From the NCBI RefSeq assembly GCF_009769385.1, contig NZ_VKAB01000012.1, positions 310,001 through 374,000 on the forward strand: a stretch of 64,000 bases of DNA, written 5' to 3'. The notes under the pieces are model-generated. The model was not told where the DNA came from. It worked only from the letters and a program-made list of their open reading frames with translations, and did not search any database. The position numbers and the translations under genes were made by a program. This document shows, piece after piece, positions 43,430 to 52,421 of this stretch (its first letter is position 1; each line of letters begins with the position of its first letter). Source of the stretch: Saccharothrix deserti (GTDB lineage Bacteria > Actinomycetota > Actinomycetes > Mycobacteriales > Pseudonocardiaceae).

Positions 43430-43900
43430 ATGCTGGATCTGAGTCGACTTGACCTGGACGAGATCGCGCACGCGCTGTCAGACCAGACCGACTACGAACA
43501 CCGGTGGCTGATCAACCCGGACACCGGGGAAGTCGTGTTCTGGACGTCCGACTTGGGCATCGACGGCAAGACACCCGTCGACCTCGACGACCTGGACGAA
43601 ATCTGCATCGACCCACTGCCCTCGTACGTCTGGTACCAGGACATGGCCGACTTCGCCGAACTCGTCAATGACGAGCGCGCTCAGCGGCGACTCATGCGGG
43701 CGATCCAGGGAAGAGGCGCCTTCCGCAGATTCAAAGTCGAACTGCACGAGGAGTATCCGGAGCTGCTGCCGGTCTGGTACGCCTTCCGCGACGCCCGAGC
43801 CCGTCACCGCGCGGTCCAGTGGCTGGCCGACAACTCACTCATCGATGACGACGACGCCACCCAGTACATCGCAGAGCACCCCACCCCAGACATTCCCTGA
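43430..43900 (+). CDS. UPF0158 family protein
   Basis: The 156-residue product begins MLDLSRLDLDEIAHALSDQT and includes HRWLINPDTGEVVFW, YVWYQDMADFAELVND and FRRFKVELHEEYPELLPVWY, the hallmark order of UPF0158 proteins. These are small soluble proteins of unknown function, frequent in mobile regions. I chose ATG 43430; a GTG nine bases earlier is possible, and neither has a strong ribosome site. It is followed by the pRiA4b ORF-3 gene in the same direction. Confidence 0.8.
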   Translation: MLDLSRLDLDEIAHALSDQTDYEHRWLINPDTGEVVFWTSDLGIDGKTPVDLDDLDEICIDPLPSYVWYQDMADFAELVNDERAQRRLMRAIQGRGAFRRFKVELHEEYPELLPVWYAFRDARARHRAVQWLADNSLIDDDDATQYIAEHPTPDIP

Positions 43901-43966
43901 TGGACAGCCGAGTCGCCCGGCGGCATGGCCGCGCGTGGACGGCCCACAGGGATGAGAGGGTGCGGC

Positions 43967-45238
43967 ATGGTGTTTTCAGCGGAGAGGACAGAACTGATCG
44001 GGCAGATGCGTGCGTTCGTCAACTGGGTGGGTGCAGGTCGCAAGCTCACCCAGACAGGGCGCATCACCCTGGCTGACGCTCGGATGCTGGTGGAGATGCT
44101 GGGCACCGGCGACGTGATCGACCCGACTATCGGCGATCGCGTTTTCCGGACCGCCTCAAGCCAGGAACTGCTCCACCTCATGCTTGTCGTGGAGTGGGCC
44201 AAGTCGGCGCGGCTCGTGCGCAAAACGGGCAACCGGCTGGTTCCGGTGAAGAAGAACGCGGCTCTGCTCGATGACGCGCCGACCTTGTGGCTCACGCTGT
44301 TCACGTTGTTCGATCAGCTGGGCGAGGCGTTCCTGCCCTCCGGTTTCGGCGAGTCGCTGCTGCGCCGGGAGTTCGCCATCGGCATCCGCGCCGTGTTGAC
44401 CTCGTTGTACGGCGCCGATCGTGCTATCTCCATCCCAAATGTCTGCGCGACGACGTGGAACGTCGTGACCGCGCCATACGTCCTGGATCACGCCACCGAA
44501 ACCCAACTCGGCCACTGGCGCGCCTGCAACGATCGTGACACAGGAATGGCGCTCGATGTCCTGCGACGGCTGGGCGCGGTGACGATCGAGAACGGGGCGG
44601 TGGGACTGACCGAACTCGGCCGGGCCGGTATGCGCCGGCTCCTGGGCGAGTCGACGCCCGGTGACGCCATCTACCAGATGAAGATCACCCTGACGGGGGT
44701 GGCGAACCCGTCGGTGTGGCGGCGGGTGCTGGTTGCGGCCTCAGTCCGGCTCGACCGCCTGCACGAGGTCATCCAGGCCGCGATGGGCTGGCAGAACTCA
44801 CACCTGCACGCCTTCATCGATGGGCAGACGTACTACGGCGTTCCCGATGCCGAACTGCGGTACCGCGACGAACGCACAACGAGGTTGAACGACCTTGTGA
44901 AGCCGGGTCACCGCCTCGTGTACATCTACGACTTCGGCGATGGCTGGGAACACGAAGTCACCATCGAGGAAGCGACCGTCGCCAAGCCGGGCATGACCTA
45001 CCCGCTGTGCGTTGCAGGCCAGGGCGCCTGCCCACCGGAGGATGTCGGGGGCTGGCCGGGCTATGCGCGGCTGGTCGAGATCCTCACCGATCCTGGTCAC
45101 GGGGAACACCAGGACATGCTCGACTGGCTCGGCCTCGACGACCGCAACCAGCTCGATCCCACTCACTTCGCCCCCGATGAGGCCAACCGACGTCTCATCG
45201 CCATGTCGCAGGCTGGTTCGATCGTTGCCCGGCACTGA
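43967..45238 (+). CDS. plasmid pRiA4b ORF-3 family protein
   Basis: The product has 423 residues. The N-terminal 230 residues are helical (RMLVEMLGTGDVIDP, LMLVVEWAKSARLVRK) with winged-helix-like repeats. The C-terminal 180 residues are a PRiA4_ORF3 domain: YQMKITLTGVANPSVWRRVL, LHEVIQAAMGWQNSHLHAF, YIYDFGDGWEHEVTIEE and CPPEDVGGWPGY. The domain occurs in plasmid and island proteins of unknown role. GAGAGGG precedes the ATG at 43967. It follows the UPF0158 gene by 66 bases and probably shares its transcript. Confidence 0.85.
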   Translation: MVFSAERTELIGQMRAFVNWVGAGRKLTQTGRITLADARMLVEMLGTGDVIDPTIGDRVFRTASSQELLHLMLVVEWAKSARLVRKTGNRLVPVKKNAALLDDAPTLWLTLFTLFDQLGEAFLPSGFGESLLRREFAIGIRAVLTSLYGADRAISIPNVCATTWNVVTAPYVLDHATETQLGHWRACNDRDTGMALDVLRRLGAVTIENGAVGLTELGRAGMRRLLGESTPGDAIYQMKITLTGVANPSVWRRVLVAASVRLDRLHEVIQAAMGWQNSHLHAFIDGQTYYGVPDAELRYRDERTTRLNDLVKPGHRLVYIYDFGDGWEHEVTIEEATVAKPGMTYPLCVAGQGACPPEDVGGWPGYARLVEILTDPGHGEHQDMLDWLGLDDRNQLDPTHFAPDEANRRLIAMSQAGSIVARH

Positions 45239-45523
45239 CGCAGGTCACCATCGGCTCAGTCGTCGCCGCGGTTCGCGTCCCCGTTGGGCTTCGGCGATAG
45301 CCAGTGAGTGCGGTACGCCCGCTCGATGTTCGGGTTTCCCGACTTGGAGAACCGCAGTCGCCGACGGTCCCTGGTCCAGCTGACATAGACCGTTTCGGCT
45401 CGGTCGCAGGCCCGCACTCTCGACCCAGCCCCGATAGACCCGCATCGCCGTCGTCGTGCCCACCGCGTCGCACCAGCCGACGGTGCGCGCCTCCGACTGA
45501 TCCGCGTTGTCCCGCAGCCGCGT
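45239..45523. other. 285-bp stretch with a possible decayed minus-strand gene
   Basis: On the minus strand WCDAVGTTTAMRVYRGWVES is in one frame and AETVYVSWTRDRRRLRFSKS (ending RTHWLSPKPNGDANRG) in another. This looks like one short gene broken by a frameshift. Family unknown. It would lie downstream of the excisionase-like gene on the same strand. Confidence 0.4.
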
Positions 45524-45916
45524 TCAGCGGTACCGGACTCCTCGACGGGTGTTTGCCTCGATGAAGGTCTTGAGCCCTTCGCGGCTGATGAACTTCCTCG
45601 TCCCGATGGCCACGTGCTCGATCTCACCGGTCCTCACAAGCTCGTACATCATTCCTTGTGACAGACACAGGTGCCCGGCTGCCTGTTTGATCGACATGAG
45701 TGCGCTGCCATCCTCGGAGAGTGGGACTGGCGCCTGCGTCAGCGGACTCTCCGCGGCAACGACATCCAGGTCGGTGTCCGTTGTGCGCCAGCCGCCGAGG
45801 AATCCGTACGGCCGATCGAGCTCTTCCTGCACCTTCTTGGCGGCGTCTTCCTCGTTCACCGCGCGCACGAAGCGCTCCGCGATCTGAACGCGGCTGACGA
45901 CGACGCGGTATCGCAT
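45524..45916 (-). CDS. excisionase-like helix-turn-helix protein
   Basis: The product has 130 residues. The C-terminal 60 residues are a MerR/Xis-type DNA-binding domain (LMSIKQAAGHLCLSQGMMYE, then LVRTGEIEHVAIGTRKFISR), as in recombination directionality factors. The N-terminal half (YRVVVSRVQIAERFVRAVNE) is a separate small domain. The ATG at 45916 has AAGGAG upstream. Its place next to the integrase supports a role in excision of the island, although it is transcribed away from it. Confidence 0.75.
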   Translation of the reverse strand: MRYRVVVSRVQIAERFVRAVNEEDAAKKVQEELDRPYGFLGGWRTTDTDLDVVAAESPLTQAPVPLSEDGSALMSIKQAAGHLCLSQGMMYELVRTGEIEHVAIGTRKFISREGLKTFIEANTRRGVRYR

Positions 45917-46035
45917 GGGATGACTCCTTGTCGGCGGCATGGCTGAGGGCGCCGAGGGTGCCGCGTTCCGTGGTGCGGCACGCCGTGCCACGTTGTCGGA
46001 CATGGCGACCGCCGCCTCGCCCGCCATCATGCGGG

Positions 46036-46275
46036 TCAGAGCGTTGGAGGCGGGCCTGGATGACGGCCGTGTTGCAGGTAGAAGCGTCCAGCCTCAGTGA
46101 TCTGCGCCTGCCAGGCGCCGCGCTTCCTCGACACCGAGACAAGGCGCCGGTCCTGCAGCGCCTTCGCTGTCGTCTTGTACGAAAAGCCATGCATGACGCC
46201 CTCAGAGCATCCGTCGGCAATCCACTTCAGCACAGCGACCTGGGTGTCGTTGAGCGGATCCGTGAGCCGCACCAT
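46036..46275 (-). CDS. small island protein, winged-helix-like
   Basis: The product has about 79 residues (LTDPLNDTQVAVLKWIADGC, then HGFSYKTTAKALQDRRLVSV and AQITEAGRFYLQHGR). The pattern fits a small winged-helix DNA-binding protein that recurs in actinobacterial integrative elements. I took the ATG at 46275 since the conserved part starts there; the open frame extends further upstream. It lies between the excisionase-like gene and the integrase and may regulate them. Confidence 0.6.
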   Translation of the reverse strand: MVRLTDPLNDTQVAVLKWIADGCSEGVMHGFSYKTTAKALQDRRLVSVSRKRGAWQAQITEAGRFYLQHGRHPGPPPTL

Positions 46276-46642
46276 GAACGACAGTAGTAGCAGAAGATCG
46301 ACAACGATCGACATCGTGCTCGTCGGCGACGACATTGAGCGGACCTGGATCCCAAAGGAGACGATGATCAACAACTTCGGCAGACCGTCTCAACCAGACC
46401 GATCAGCAGATAAACGGCGCCGAAGTCCTCACTCCCCCACGACTCCGTCTCTTCGGCCACTGGACCGGCCAAACCGCGCGGTTGACCGTTGCCGACCACG
46501 CGTTCAGCTCGCACACCGGCCCATTGAACAGCGAGCACGACAAGGGTACGGCCACCGTTCGACAAACCTGATCGACTTGCACGCTCCTCACCGGCAGCGC
46601 ATACCGGGACGCCCACCAACTCCATCCCGCACGGAGACCACC
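46276..46642. promoter_or_regulatory. control region upstream of the integrase
   Basis: This 367-bp region separates the small minus-strand gene from the integrase. It is locally AT-richer near 46300-46370 (GACAGTAGTAGCAGAAGATC) and likely holds divergent promoters. GGAG ten bases before 46643 is the integrase ribosome site. I see no clear inverted repeat. Confidence 0.4.
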
Positions 46643-47848
46643 ATGGCCTGGACAGAGCAGATCGGCCCGCACTCGTGGCGAGTCCGCTACCCCACCGGAG
46701 ACGGACACACCGCCTCCATCTCAGGATTCACCACCAAACAAGCCGCCGACAACTACGCCAACGACATCGAGAGCGACCAGCGCCGCAACACCTGGCTCGA
46801 CCCGAACCGCGGCAAGATCACCGTCGCCGAGTGGGCCGCCACCTGGTTCGCCGCACTGGATCTCGACCCGCGCACCATCGACAACTACCGCAGCATCCTG
46901 CGCTGCCACATCCTCATCCGGTGGGGCGGCACACCACTCGCCGCCATCACCGCGCTCGGCGTCACCAAATGGATCAACAACCTCCACCGGCTCGGCTACG
47001 CACCCACCGCCGTCGCCAGCATCGTGAAACTGCTGTCGATGATGCTCACCGACGCCGCCGACGAACACCTCATCCCCGACAACCTCATCCGCAGACGACG
47101 CCGCCGCGGACGCCGCGCCCGTCGCATCGAACGCGAAAAGACCTGGGCCACCCCAGAAGAAGTCCTCCGGATCGCCAACCAAGCCACCCAGCTCGACGGC
47201 GAAGGCGCCGGACTACTCATCATCACCGCCGCCTGGACCGGCTGCCGCTGGGGCGAACTCACCGGACTACACCGCGACAACCTCGACCTCGACGCCGGCA
47301 CGCTCACCATCGACCCGCTCATCGGCGCTCTACACGAAAGCACCCACGAACGGTGGCTCGGCCCGCCCAAGACCGCCGCTTCCGCCCGCACCATCACGCT
47401 GCCGCCGTTCCTCGTCGGCCTGCTGCGCTCCTACCTGCAACGGCACACCGTCGACTATGTGTTCACCACGCAGAGCGGAACCTGGCTGTGGCGCAGCACC
47501 TTCATCCGCCGCGTGCTCGGCCCGGCCGTCAACGGCAACCGTGACCACCCAGGCGCCCGCGTCCACACTCAGCCCATCCGGCCAGGACTGACATTCCACG
47601 GACTACGGCACAGCCACAAGACCTGGCTCATCGCCGGCGGCGCCCCCGAAATCGCCCAAGCCCGCCGACTCGGACACCACCTGCACAACCGCGTCGTCGA
47701 GGTCTACTCCCACGTCGCACCCGAAGTCGAACAGCGGCTTCTCAACGACCTTCAACGCCAATGGACCACCGCATCGGTCATTGTTCGAATGCACCCCATC
47801 GCACCGGAACCCGTACGACGTCGACTCATCGGAACCGCTGCGGCATAA
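46643..47848 (+). CDS. tyrosine site-specific integrase
   Basis: The 401-residue product has an N-terminal arm-binding region (RVRYPTGDGHTASISGFTTK), a SAM-like core-binding domain (about 65-155, TVAEWAATWFAALDLDPRTI) and a catalytic domain. Catalytic residues visible are Arg in TGCRWGELTGL, Lys in GPPKTAASAR, His-x-x-Arg in HGLRHSHKTWL, the second His in RRLGHHLHN and the Tyr nucleophile in VEVYSHV. It would insert and excise the island at the tRNA-Ala 3' end. Its stop lies about 200 bases from that tRNA and points toward it, the classic layout. The ATG has GGAG upstream. Confidence 0.95.
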   Translation: MAWTEQIGPHSWRVRYPTGDGHTASISGFTTKQAADNYANDIESDQRRNTWLDPNRGKITVAEWAATWFAALDLDPRTIDNYRSILRCHILIRWGGTPLAAITALGVTKWINNLHRLGYAPTAVASIVKLLSMMLTDAADEHLIPDNLIRRRRRRGRRARRIEREKTWATPEEVLRIANQATQLDGEGAGLLIITAAWTGCRWGELTGLHRDNLDLDAGTLTIDPLIGALHESTHERWLGPPKTAASARTITLPPFLVGLLRSYLQRHTVDYVFTTQSGTWLWRSTFIRRVLGPAVNGNRDHPGARVHTQPIRPGLTFHGLRHSHKTWLIAGGAPEIAQARRLGHHLHNRVVEVYSHVAPEVEQRLLNDLQRQWTTASVIVRMHPIAPEPVRRRLIGTAAA

Positions 47849-48004
47849 AGAATTCACTGCCCCTCACACCGTTGGCATGAGGGACACCGCAACCACCGAG
47901 GCCACACCACCGCGAGACGATCATGCTGGAGAAACGTCCTCCAACTCTCCTCCACAGGGTCAACGCGCCCGCGATAGGAGGCGATCAAGACCAGAACACA
48001 AAGA

Positions 48005-48043
48005 ACCCGCCTGACCAGCGGAAACCGCTCGATCAGACGGGCT
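48005..48043 (-). terminator. terminator downstream of tRNA-Ala
   Basis: A long hairpin pairs CCCGCCTGACCAGCG with CGCTCGATCAGACGGG around a GAAAC-type loop, directly 3' of the tRNA on the minus strand. A near copy is found at 20886-20931. Confidence 0.8.
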
Positions 48044-48054
48044 CTAGGAAAGAG

Positions 48055-48127
48055 TGGAGCTGAGGGGACTCGAACCCCTGACCCTCACACTGCCAGTGTG
48101 ATGCGCTACCAGCTGCGCCACAGCCCC
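48055..48127 (-). tRNA. tRNA-Ala (anticodon GGC)
   Basis: The 73-base cloverleaf has acceptor GGGGCTG paired to CAGCTCC, D arm GCGCAGCTGGTAGCGC, anticodon stem TCACA/TGTGA with loop CTGGCAG (anticodon GGC, reading GCC codons), T arm GGGGTTCGAGTCCCC and discriminator A. CCA is not encoded. It is intact and is the insertion site of the island lying at lower coordinates. Confidence 0.95.
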
Positions 48128-48267
48128 TTGCCTGCACGTTTCCCGGCGGTTGGGGCCGCCGTTCTCGTGTGGCAATACCGTACAACACGGCCCCGTCGTG
48201 AACGAAATCGGGGGGTCCCGCAACGGCATCCGGGCTGCTGGGCGGGGGTGCGGCGGTGTGCGACCGG

Positions 48268-49026
48268 CTACTTGACCAGGTTGGTCAACCAGTCCTGGTC
48301 GTCCCAGTCCACGATCTGGCCGTCCTTCATCACGGTGGGCGTGCCGCCGAAGTTCCCGGTCGCCTTCACGGCGTCCAGCTCGGCCTGCGCGTCCTTCTCG
48401 TGCGCACCGCTGTCCACGCACTGCTTGAACGTCTCACCGGTGATCCCGAGGTCCGTCCCCAGCTTCACCAACTCCTCCTTGGTGTACCCGGGACCGCCCT
48501 CCTCGGGCTGCTCGGCGAACAGCGTCTCGTGGTACTCCCAGAACTTGTTCTCGTCCGCCGCGCACAACGCCGCGTTGGCCGAGTCCCGCGAGTAGCCCTC
48601 CGGGTCGGAGTACTTGATCAGGAACGGCAGGGCGTGGTACCTGACCTTGAGGGTGCCCGCCTCGATCTCCTGCTTGATCTGGCCGCCGTAGACCTTCTTG
48701 AAGTTGCCGCACGCGGGGCAGAGGAAGTCTTCGTAGAGGTCGATGGTGGCCTTCGCGCTGTCCTTGCCCACCACGACCACACCGCCCTCGCGGACGATCG
48801 GCGCGGACACACCGGTGATCCCCTGCGGCACGGCCAGCGTGTTGTCCTCCGCGCTGGACCTGGTCCAGATGACCCCGCCGATCACGACGACCGCGAGCAC
48901 GACGACGACCACGACGCCGATGATGACCTTGGTCCGGTCGCTCGACGTCCCCCGCGCCGCGACCACCGCCTTGGTCGCCCGCTGCTGCTGCTTCTTCTTC
49001 CGAGCGTTGCGCTCCGCGCCACCCAC
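48268..49026 (-). CDS. membrane-anchored DsbA-family thioredoxin-fold protein
   Basis: The 252-residue product has a basic N-terminus (RNARKKKQQQRATK), one membrane helix (about 35-57, IIGVVVVVVLAVVVIGGVIW) and an extracytoplasmic thioredoxin-fold domain. Its active site is DFLCPACGNF (CxxC) and the cis-Pro region is GTPTVMKDG. It would form or reshuffle disulfides in exported proteins. GTG 49026 has GGAGGA upstream. It is followed, toward higher coordinates, by the MFS gene on the same strand. Confidence 0.9.
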   Translation of the reverse strand: MGGAERNARKKKQQQRATKAVVAARGTSSDRTKVIIGVVVVVVLAVVVIGGVIWTRSSAEDNTLAVPQGITGVSAPIVREGGVVVVGKDSAKATIDLYEDFLCPACGNFKKVYGGQIKQEIEAGTLKVRYHALPFLIKYSDPEGYSRDSANAALCAADENKFWEYHETLFAEQPEEGGPGYTKEELVKLGTDLGITGETFKQCVDSGAHEKDAQAELDAVKATGNFGGTPTVMKDGQIVDWDDQDWLTNLVK

Positions 49027-49093
49027 AGCTCTGTCCTCCCGGTGAAAACCCGCCCCGCAGGCTACCGAGCGATGCTGAGTGGAACCTGAGTGC

Positions 49094-50401
49094 TCACGCG
49101 TCCGGCTGACGCGGCCGTCCCGAGATGCGCTCACCGACGGGCACCTCGGGCCCCTCGTCCAGGCAACCGGACTCACCGGCCACCTCCGACGCGACGTGCG
49201 TCTCCTCCGCACGCGGCAGGGTCTCGGGCGCGAAGAGCCAGAACACCAACGCCACCACGGCCATCGCACCCGTCAGGGTGAACGCGGCCTGGTAGGAGAA
49301 CTGGTCCACCAGCACACCGGCGAGCAGCGGCCCGATGATGGCGCCGCAGTCGGTGACCATCTGGAACGCGGCCAGCACCGGCCCGCCCTTGGCCTTGGCG
49401 CCGATCACGTCGGCCACGACGGCGTTCTGCGGCGGGTTGAGCAGACCGGCGCCGATGCCCGCGACCAGCGAGGCCGCCATGAGCGTCGGCACGTTGCCGC
49501 TGAACCCGAGCCACACCGTGCCGATCGCGGACACCGCGAGCCCGGCGATCGCTATCGGCTTGCGGCCGATGCTGTCGGACAGCTTGCCGGAGATCATCAG
49601 CACGGCGGCGTTGCCCGCCGCGAACACCGACAGCGAGATGCCCGCGATGGCGGGCGTGCTCCGCAGCGCCTCCACCACGAACAGCGGCACCAACGAGATC
49701 CGGATGCCGAACACCGCCCAGCCGTTGGCGAACCCGGAGGCCAACGCCGCCCGGTACGCCGACCGCCGCACGGCCGCGCCCACCGACATCGACACCTGCT
49801 CGGTCGAGTTGTCCAGGGCGGCGAGCGTGGACCGCCGCAGGAACCACCAGACGAAGAACGCGGCCACCACCAGCGCCGCCGAGTACGTGACGAACGGCAC
49901 CTGGATGGAGATCTCCACGAGCGCCGCGCCGACGATCGGGCCGCCGATGTTGCCGAGCAGGAACCCGGTCGCCCACAGCCCGGACGCCCGGCCGCGCATG
50001 GGCGCCGGCGTGATCCGGATCAGCAGCCCGACGGCGGCCACGGTGAACATGGTCGAGCCGATGCCCGCGAACGACCGGAACACGATGAGCTGCCAGTAGG
50101 CGGTGGCGAAGCCGCACGCGCCGGTGCCGACCGCGACGATGAGGATGCCGACGATGTAGACCCACGTCTCGCCGAACCGGTTCACCAGCCGTCCGCTCAT
50201 CGGCGCGAACAGGAGCCTGACCAGGGCGAACGAGCTGACCACGGCGGACACGGCGAACGTGCCGACGTCGAAGCTCTTGGCGTAGGCGGGCAGGACGGGC
50301 GCGACTATGCCGAAGCCGAGGGCGATGATGAAGCTCGCCACGACGAGGACCCACACCTCGCCGGGTAGCCGGGGTTTGGACTGCACGTCGGTCCCCAGCA
50401 C
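49094..50401 (-). CDS. MFS transporter
   Basis: The 435-residue product has about 12 membrane helices. The motif between helices 2 and 3 (FAPMSGRLVNRFGETWVYIV), its counterpart in the second half (SGKLSDSIGRKPIAIAGLAV) and a helix-5 motif near GNIGGPIVGA are those of drug:H+ antiporter-type MFS proteins. The substrate is unknown. GGAAGGGG precedes the GTG at 50401. It could be co-transcribed with the DsbA-like gene 67 bases downstream. Confidence 0.9.
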   Translation of the reverse strand: MLGTDVQSKPRLPGEVWVLVVASFIIALGFGIVAPVLPAYAKSFDVGTFAVSAVVSSFALVRLLFAPMSGRLVNRFGETWVYIVGILIVAVGTGACGFATAYWQLIVFRSFAGIGSTMFTVAAVGLLIRITPAPMRGRASGLWATGFLLGNIGGPIVGAALVEISIQVPFVTYSAALVVAAFFVWWFLRRSTLAALDNSTEQVSMSVGAAVRRSAYRAALASGFANGWAVFGIRISLVPLFVVEALRSTPAIAGISLSVFAAGNAAVLMISGKLSDSIGRKPIAIAGLAVSAIGTVWLGFSGNVPTLMAASLVAGIGAGLLNPPQNAVVADVIGAKAKGGPVLAAFQMVTDCGAIIGPLLAGVLVDQFSYQAAFTLTGAMAVVALVFWLFAPETLPRAEETHVASEVAGESGCLDEGPEVPVGERISGRPRQPDA

Positions 50402-50462
50402 TGTGCGCCCCTTCCGATCACCGTTAGCTGTGCTAAGGATATGGGGTGCGGCAACTGTTTAC

Positions 50463-51296
50463 TCAATCGAGCAGCTCGTCGACTCTCCGCGCATAGGCCG
50501 TCACCGGGTAGCAGACGTCGAAGCCGCAGGCCTCCACGAACCGCTCACCGCCGCCACCCTCGGCGACGTGCGAGGCCACCAGCAACGCCCCGGCCTCGTG
50601 CAACGCCGCCACCACGCCGCCGACCAGAGCGCTACCGAGCCCTCGACGACGACGCGCCGGCCGCACGACCGCGTGCTCGACCAGGCCGACCCCGCGCTCA
50701 CCGAACCCGGACGCGAACCCACCGAGGCGGTCGCCCTCGGCGGAGCCGGCAATACCGTCGTCCACCACGACGAACACGCACCGCGGGTCGTCCAGCCGCT
50801 GCCCGAGGTGCCGCAGCAGCCGCGTCCCGCCCAACCCCAGGTCGTCGGCCAGCAGTTCGGCGATGCCTTCGAGGTCCGTGTCCCGCGCCGGTCGCACGAG
50901 CGGCGACAGCCGCACCTCACCCCGGTGCACCACGGCCAACGACTCCTCCACCGCGTGCCACCCGGTGTCGTCGGCGATGCCCTCGATCTCGGCCACCGTG
51001 GTCGGTGACGCGTACAGCACCGCCTCGGCCCGGCCGACGTCGGCGAACGTCTGCTCCAACCGCATCAACGTGCCCGCGACCTCGGCCGACGACCCGTACA
51101 CCGCGCACGCGTGGTTGCCGCCGGGCAGCGGGTTGTCCCGGTTCACCACGACCTGGGCCACCCCGACCCGGCCGACCTTGCCGTACCGGACGGCGCCGGA
51201 CGCCAGCCGGGCGGCCTCCACCAGCCCGGCCAGCTCACGGGCCCGGTACGGGTCGAGCAGTTCGGGATCGTCCGGGTCGCGCAGCGGGTCAACCAC
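50463..51296 (-). CDS. GNAT-family N-acetyltransferase (two-domain)
   Basis: The 277-residue product's C-terminal 140 residues form a GNAT fold: PLVRPARDTDLEGIAELLAD, CVFVVVDDG, then VEHAVVRPARRRRGLGSALV, the acetyl-CoA pyrophosphate loop RRRGLGSAL. The N-terminal half looks like a degenerate GNAT domain (RYGKVGRVGVAQVVV, EAVLYASPTTVAEI). The acceptor is unknown. It starts four bases after the glycosyltransferase stop on the same strand, so the two form an operon. Confidence 0.85.
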   Translation of the reverse strand: MVDPLRDPDDPELLDPYRARELAGLVEAARLASGAVRYGKVGRVGVAQVVVNRDNPLPGGNHACAVYGSSAEVAGTLMRLEQTFADVGRAEAVLYASPTTVAEIEGIADDTGWHAVEESLAVVHRGEVRLSPLVRPARDTDLEGIAELLADDLGLGGTRLLRHLGQRLDDPRCVFVVVDDGIAGSAEGDRLGGFASGFGERGVGLVEHAVVRPARRRRGLGSALVGGVVAALHEAGALLVASHVAEGGGGERFVEACGFDVCYPVTAYARRVDELLD

Positions 51297-51300
51297 GACG

Positions 51301-52401
51301 TCAGCCTCGCACGTCCCGGCCCTTCCACTTCGTGGTGCCGTGCAGCGCCTGCCACGCCGCCTCCAGCGACATCGCCCCGAACGTGGCGTGGGCCAGCGGC
51401 GCGAGCACGGCGGCCGACTGCGGCTGCCGGGTGCGCCGCAGGAACACCCACTCGGCCACCGACTGGCCCAGCCACGCCAGCATCCCGAGCTTCGACCCGC
51501 GCAACGCCGTCACCACCGGCACGACCCCGTACGCGATGTGCGCGAGCCCGGTCGACCCCAACGAGAGGAACGCGCTGGCCGGCCCGTTCGCATACATGGA
51601 CGTGCCGGCGACCATGCTCTTGCGCATCGACGCCCACGTGTCGCCGAACGTGTCCAGCCCCGACGTGGTCAGCGAGTCCGACCCGTCCACGAACCGCGTC
51701 CGGCCGCCGGTGTCGCGGACCAGGGTGGCGAAGCCGACGTCGTCCGCGCGCGATCCGGCGATCGCGGCCCAGCCGCCCGCCCGCTCGTACGCCGCACGGC
51801 TGACCAGGATGCAGTGGCCGACGGCCAACGCCATGCCGCGCCGCCCGTCGACGGTCGTCGTCTCGAACAGCAGCTGGTTCACCGGCGGCAGCAGCAGCCA
51901 CCACCCGGCGCTCGGCCGGCTCGCCCGCCCGGAGGTGGACACCAGGTCGACCTCGTGCCGGCGCGCGCCCGCGAGCAGCCTGCCGACCAGGTCGGGCGCG
52001 GCCTCGGTGTCGGCGTCCATGAACAGCAGCCAGTCGGTGTCCACGTCGGCGCTGCCCACGTGCAGCGCGTGCACCTTGCCCGCCCAGCCGGACGGCGGCC
52101 CGGAACTGCTGACCAGCCGCACCCTCGGGTCCTCCTCCGCGTGCCGCCGCACGATCTCGGCGGTGCGGTCGGTCGACGCGTCGTCCACCACCACGATCCG
52201 CAGGCCCGCGTAGTCCTGCTTGCGCAGGCCGGCGAGGCAGCGGTCGATGGCACGTTCCTCGTCACGCGCGGGCACGACGACCGTGACGGGACCGGCGTCG
52301 ACCGGTGTCGTGGGCAGCCGCTTGACCTCTTGCCAGACCTTGATCGTCACGGCCGCGCGGGCCAAGGCCACCGCCGCGCCGAGGACACCCCGAATCCCCA
52401 T
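51301..52401 (-). CDS. family 2 glycosyltransferase, membrane-associated
   Basis: The 366-residue product has an N-terminal hydrophobic segment (RGVLGAAVALARAAVTI), then GT2 motifs VTVVVPARDEERAIDRCLAG, IVVVDDASTDRT, a DXD in LLFMDADTEAAPD, and SRADDVGFATLVRDTGGR. C-terminal hydrophobic helices lie near 280-345. Similar enzymes act in carotenoid or lipid glycosylation and polysaccharide synthesis; the substrate here is open. The ATG at 52401 is only 20 bases from the divergent HrpB start, so its transcript is probably leaderless. Confidence 0.85.
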   Translation of the reverse strand: MGIRGVLGAAVALARAAVTIKVWQEVKRLPTTPVDAGPVTVVVPARDEERAIDRCLAGLRKQDYAGLRIVVVDDASTDRTAEIVRRHAEEDPRVRLVSSSGPPSGWAGKVHALHVGSADVDTDWLLFMDADTEAAPDLVGRLLAGARRHEVDLVSTSGRASRPSAGWWLLLPPVNQLLFETTTVDGRRGMALAVGHCILVSRAAYERAGGWAAIAGSRADDVGFATLVRDTGGRTRFVDGSDSLTTSGLDTFGDTWASMRKSMVAGTSMYANGPASAFLSLGSTGLAHIAYGVVPVVTALRGSKLGMLAWLGQSVAEWVFLRRTRQPQSAAVLAPLAHATFGAMSLEAAWQALHGTTKWKGRDVRG

Positions 52402-52421
52402 GGGTCCACAATGGCACAACC

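Noticed and set aside
20944..48127. CRISPR array or phage structural genes in the island
   Set aside because: The repeats are few, ~140 bp long and kilobases apart, with no spacer pattern; no capsid, terminase or tail genes were recognised.
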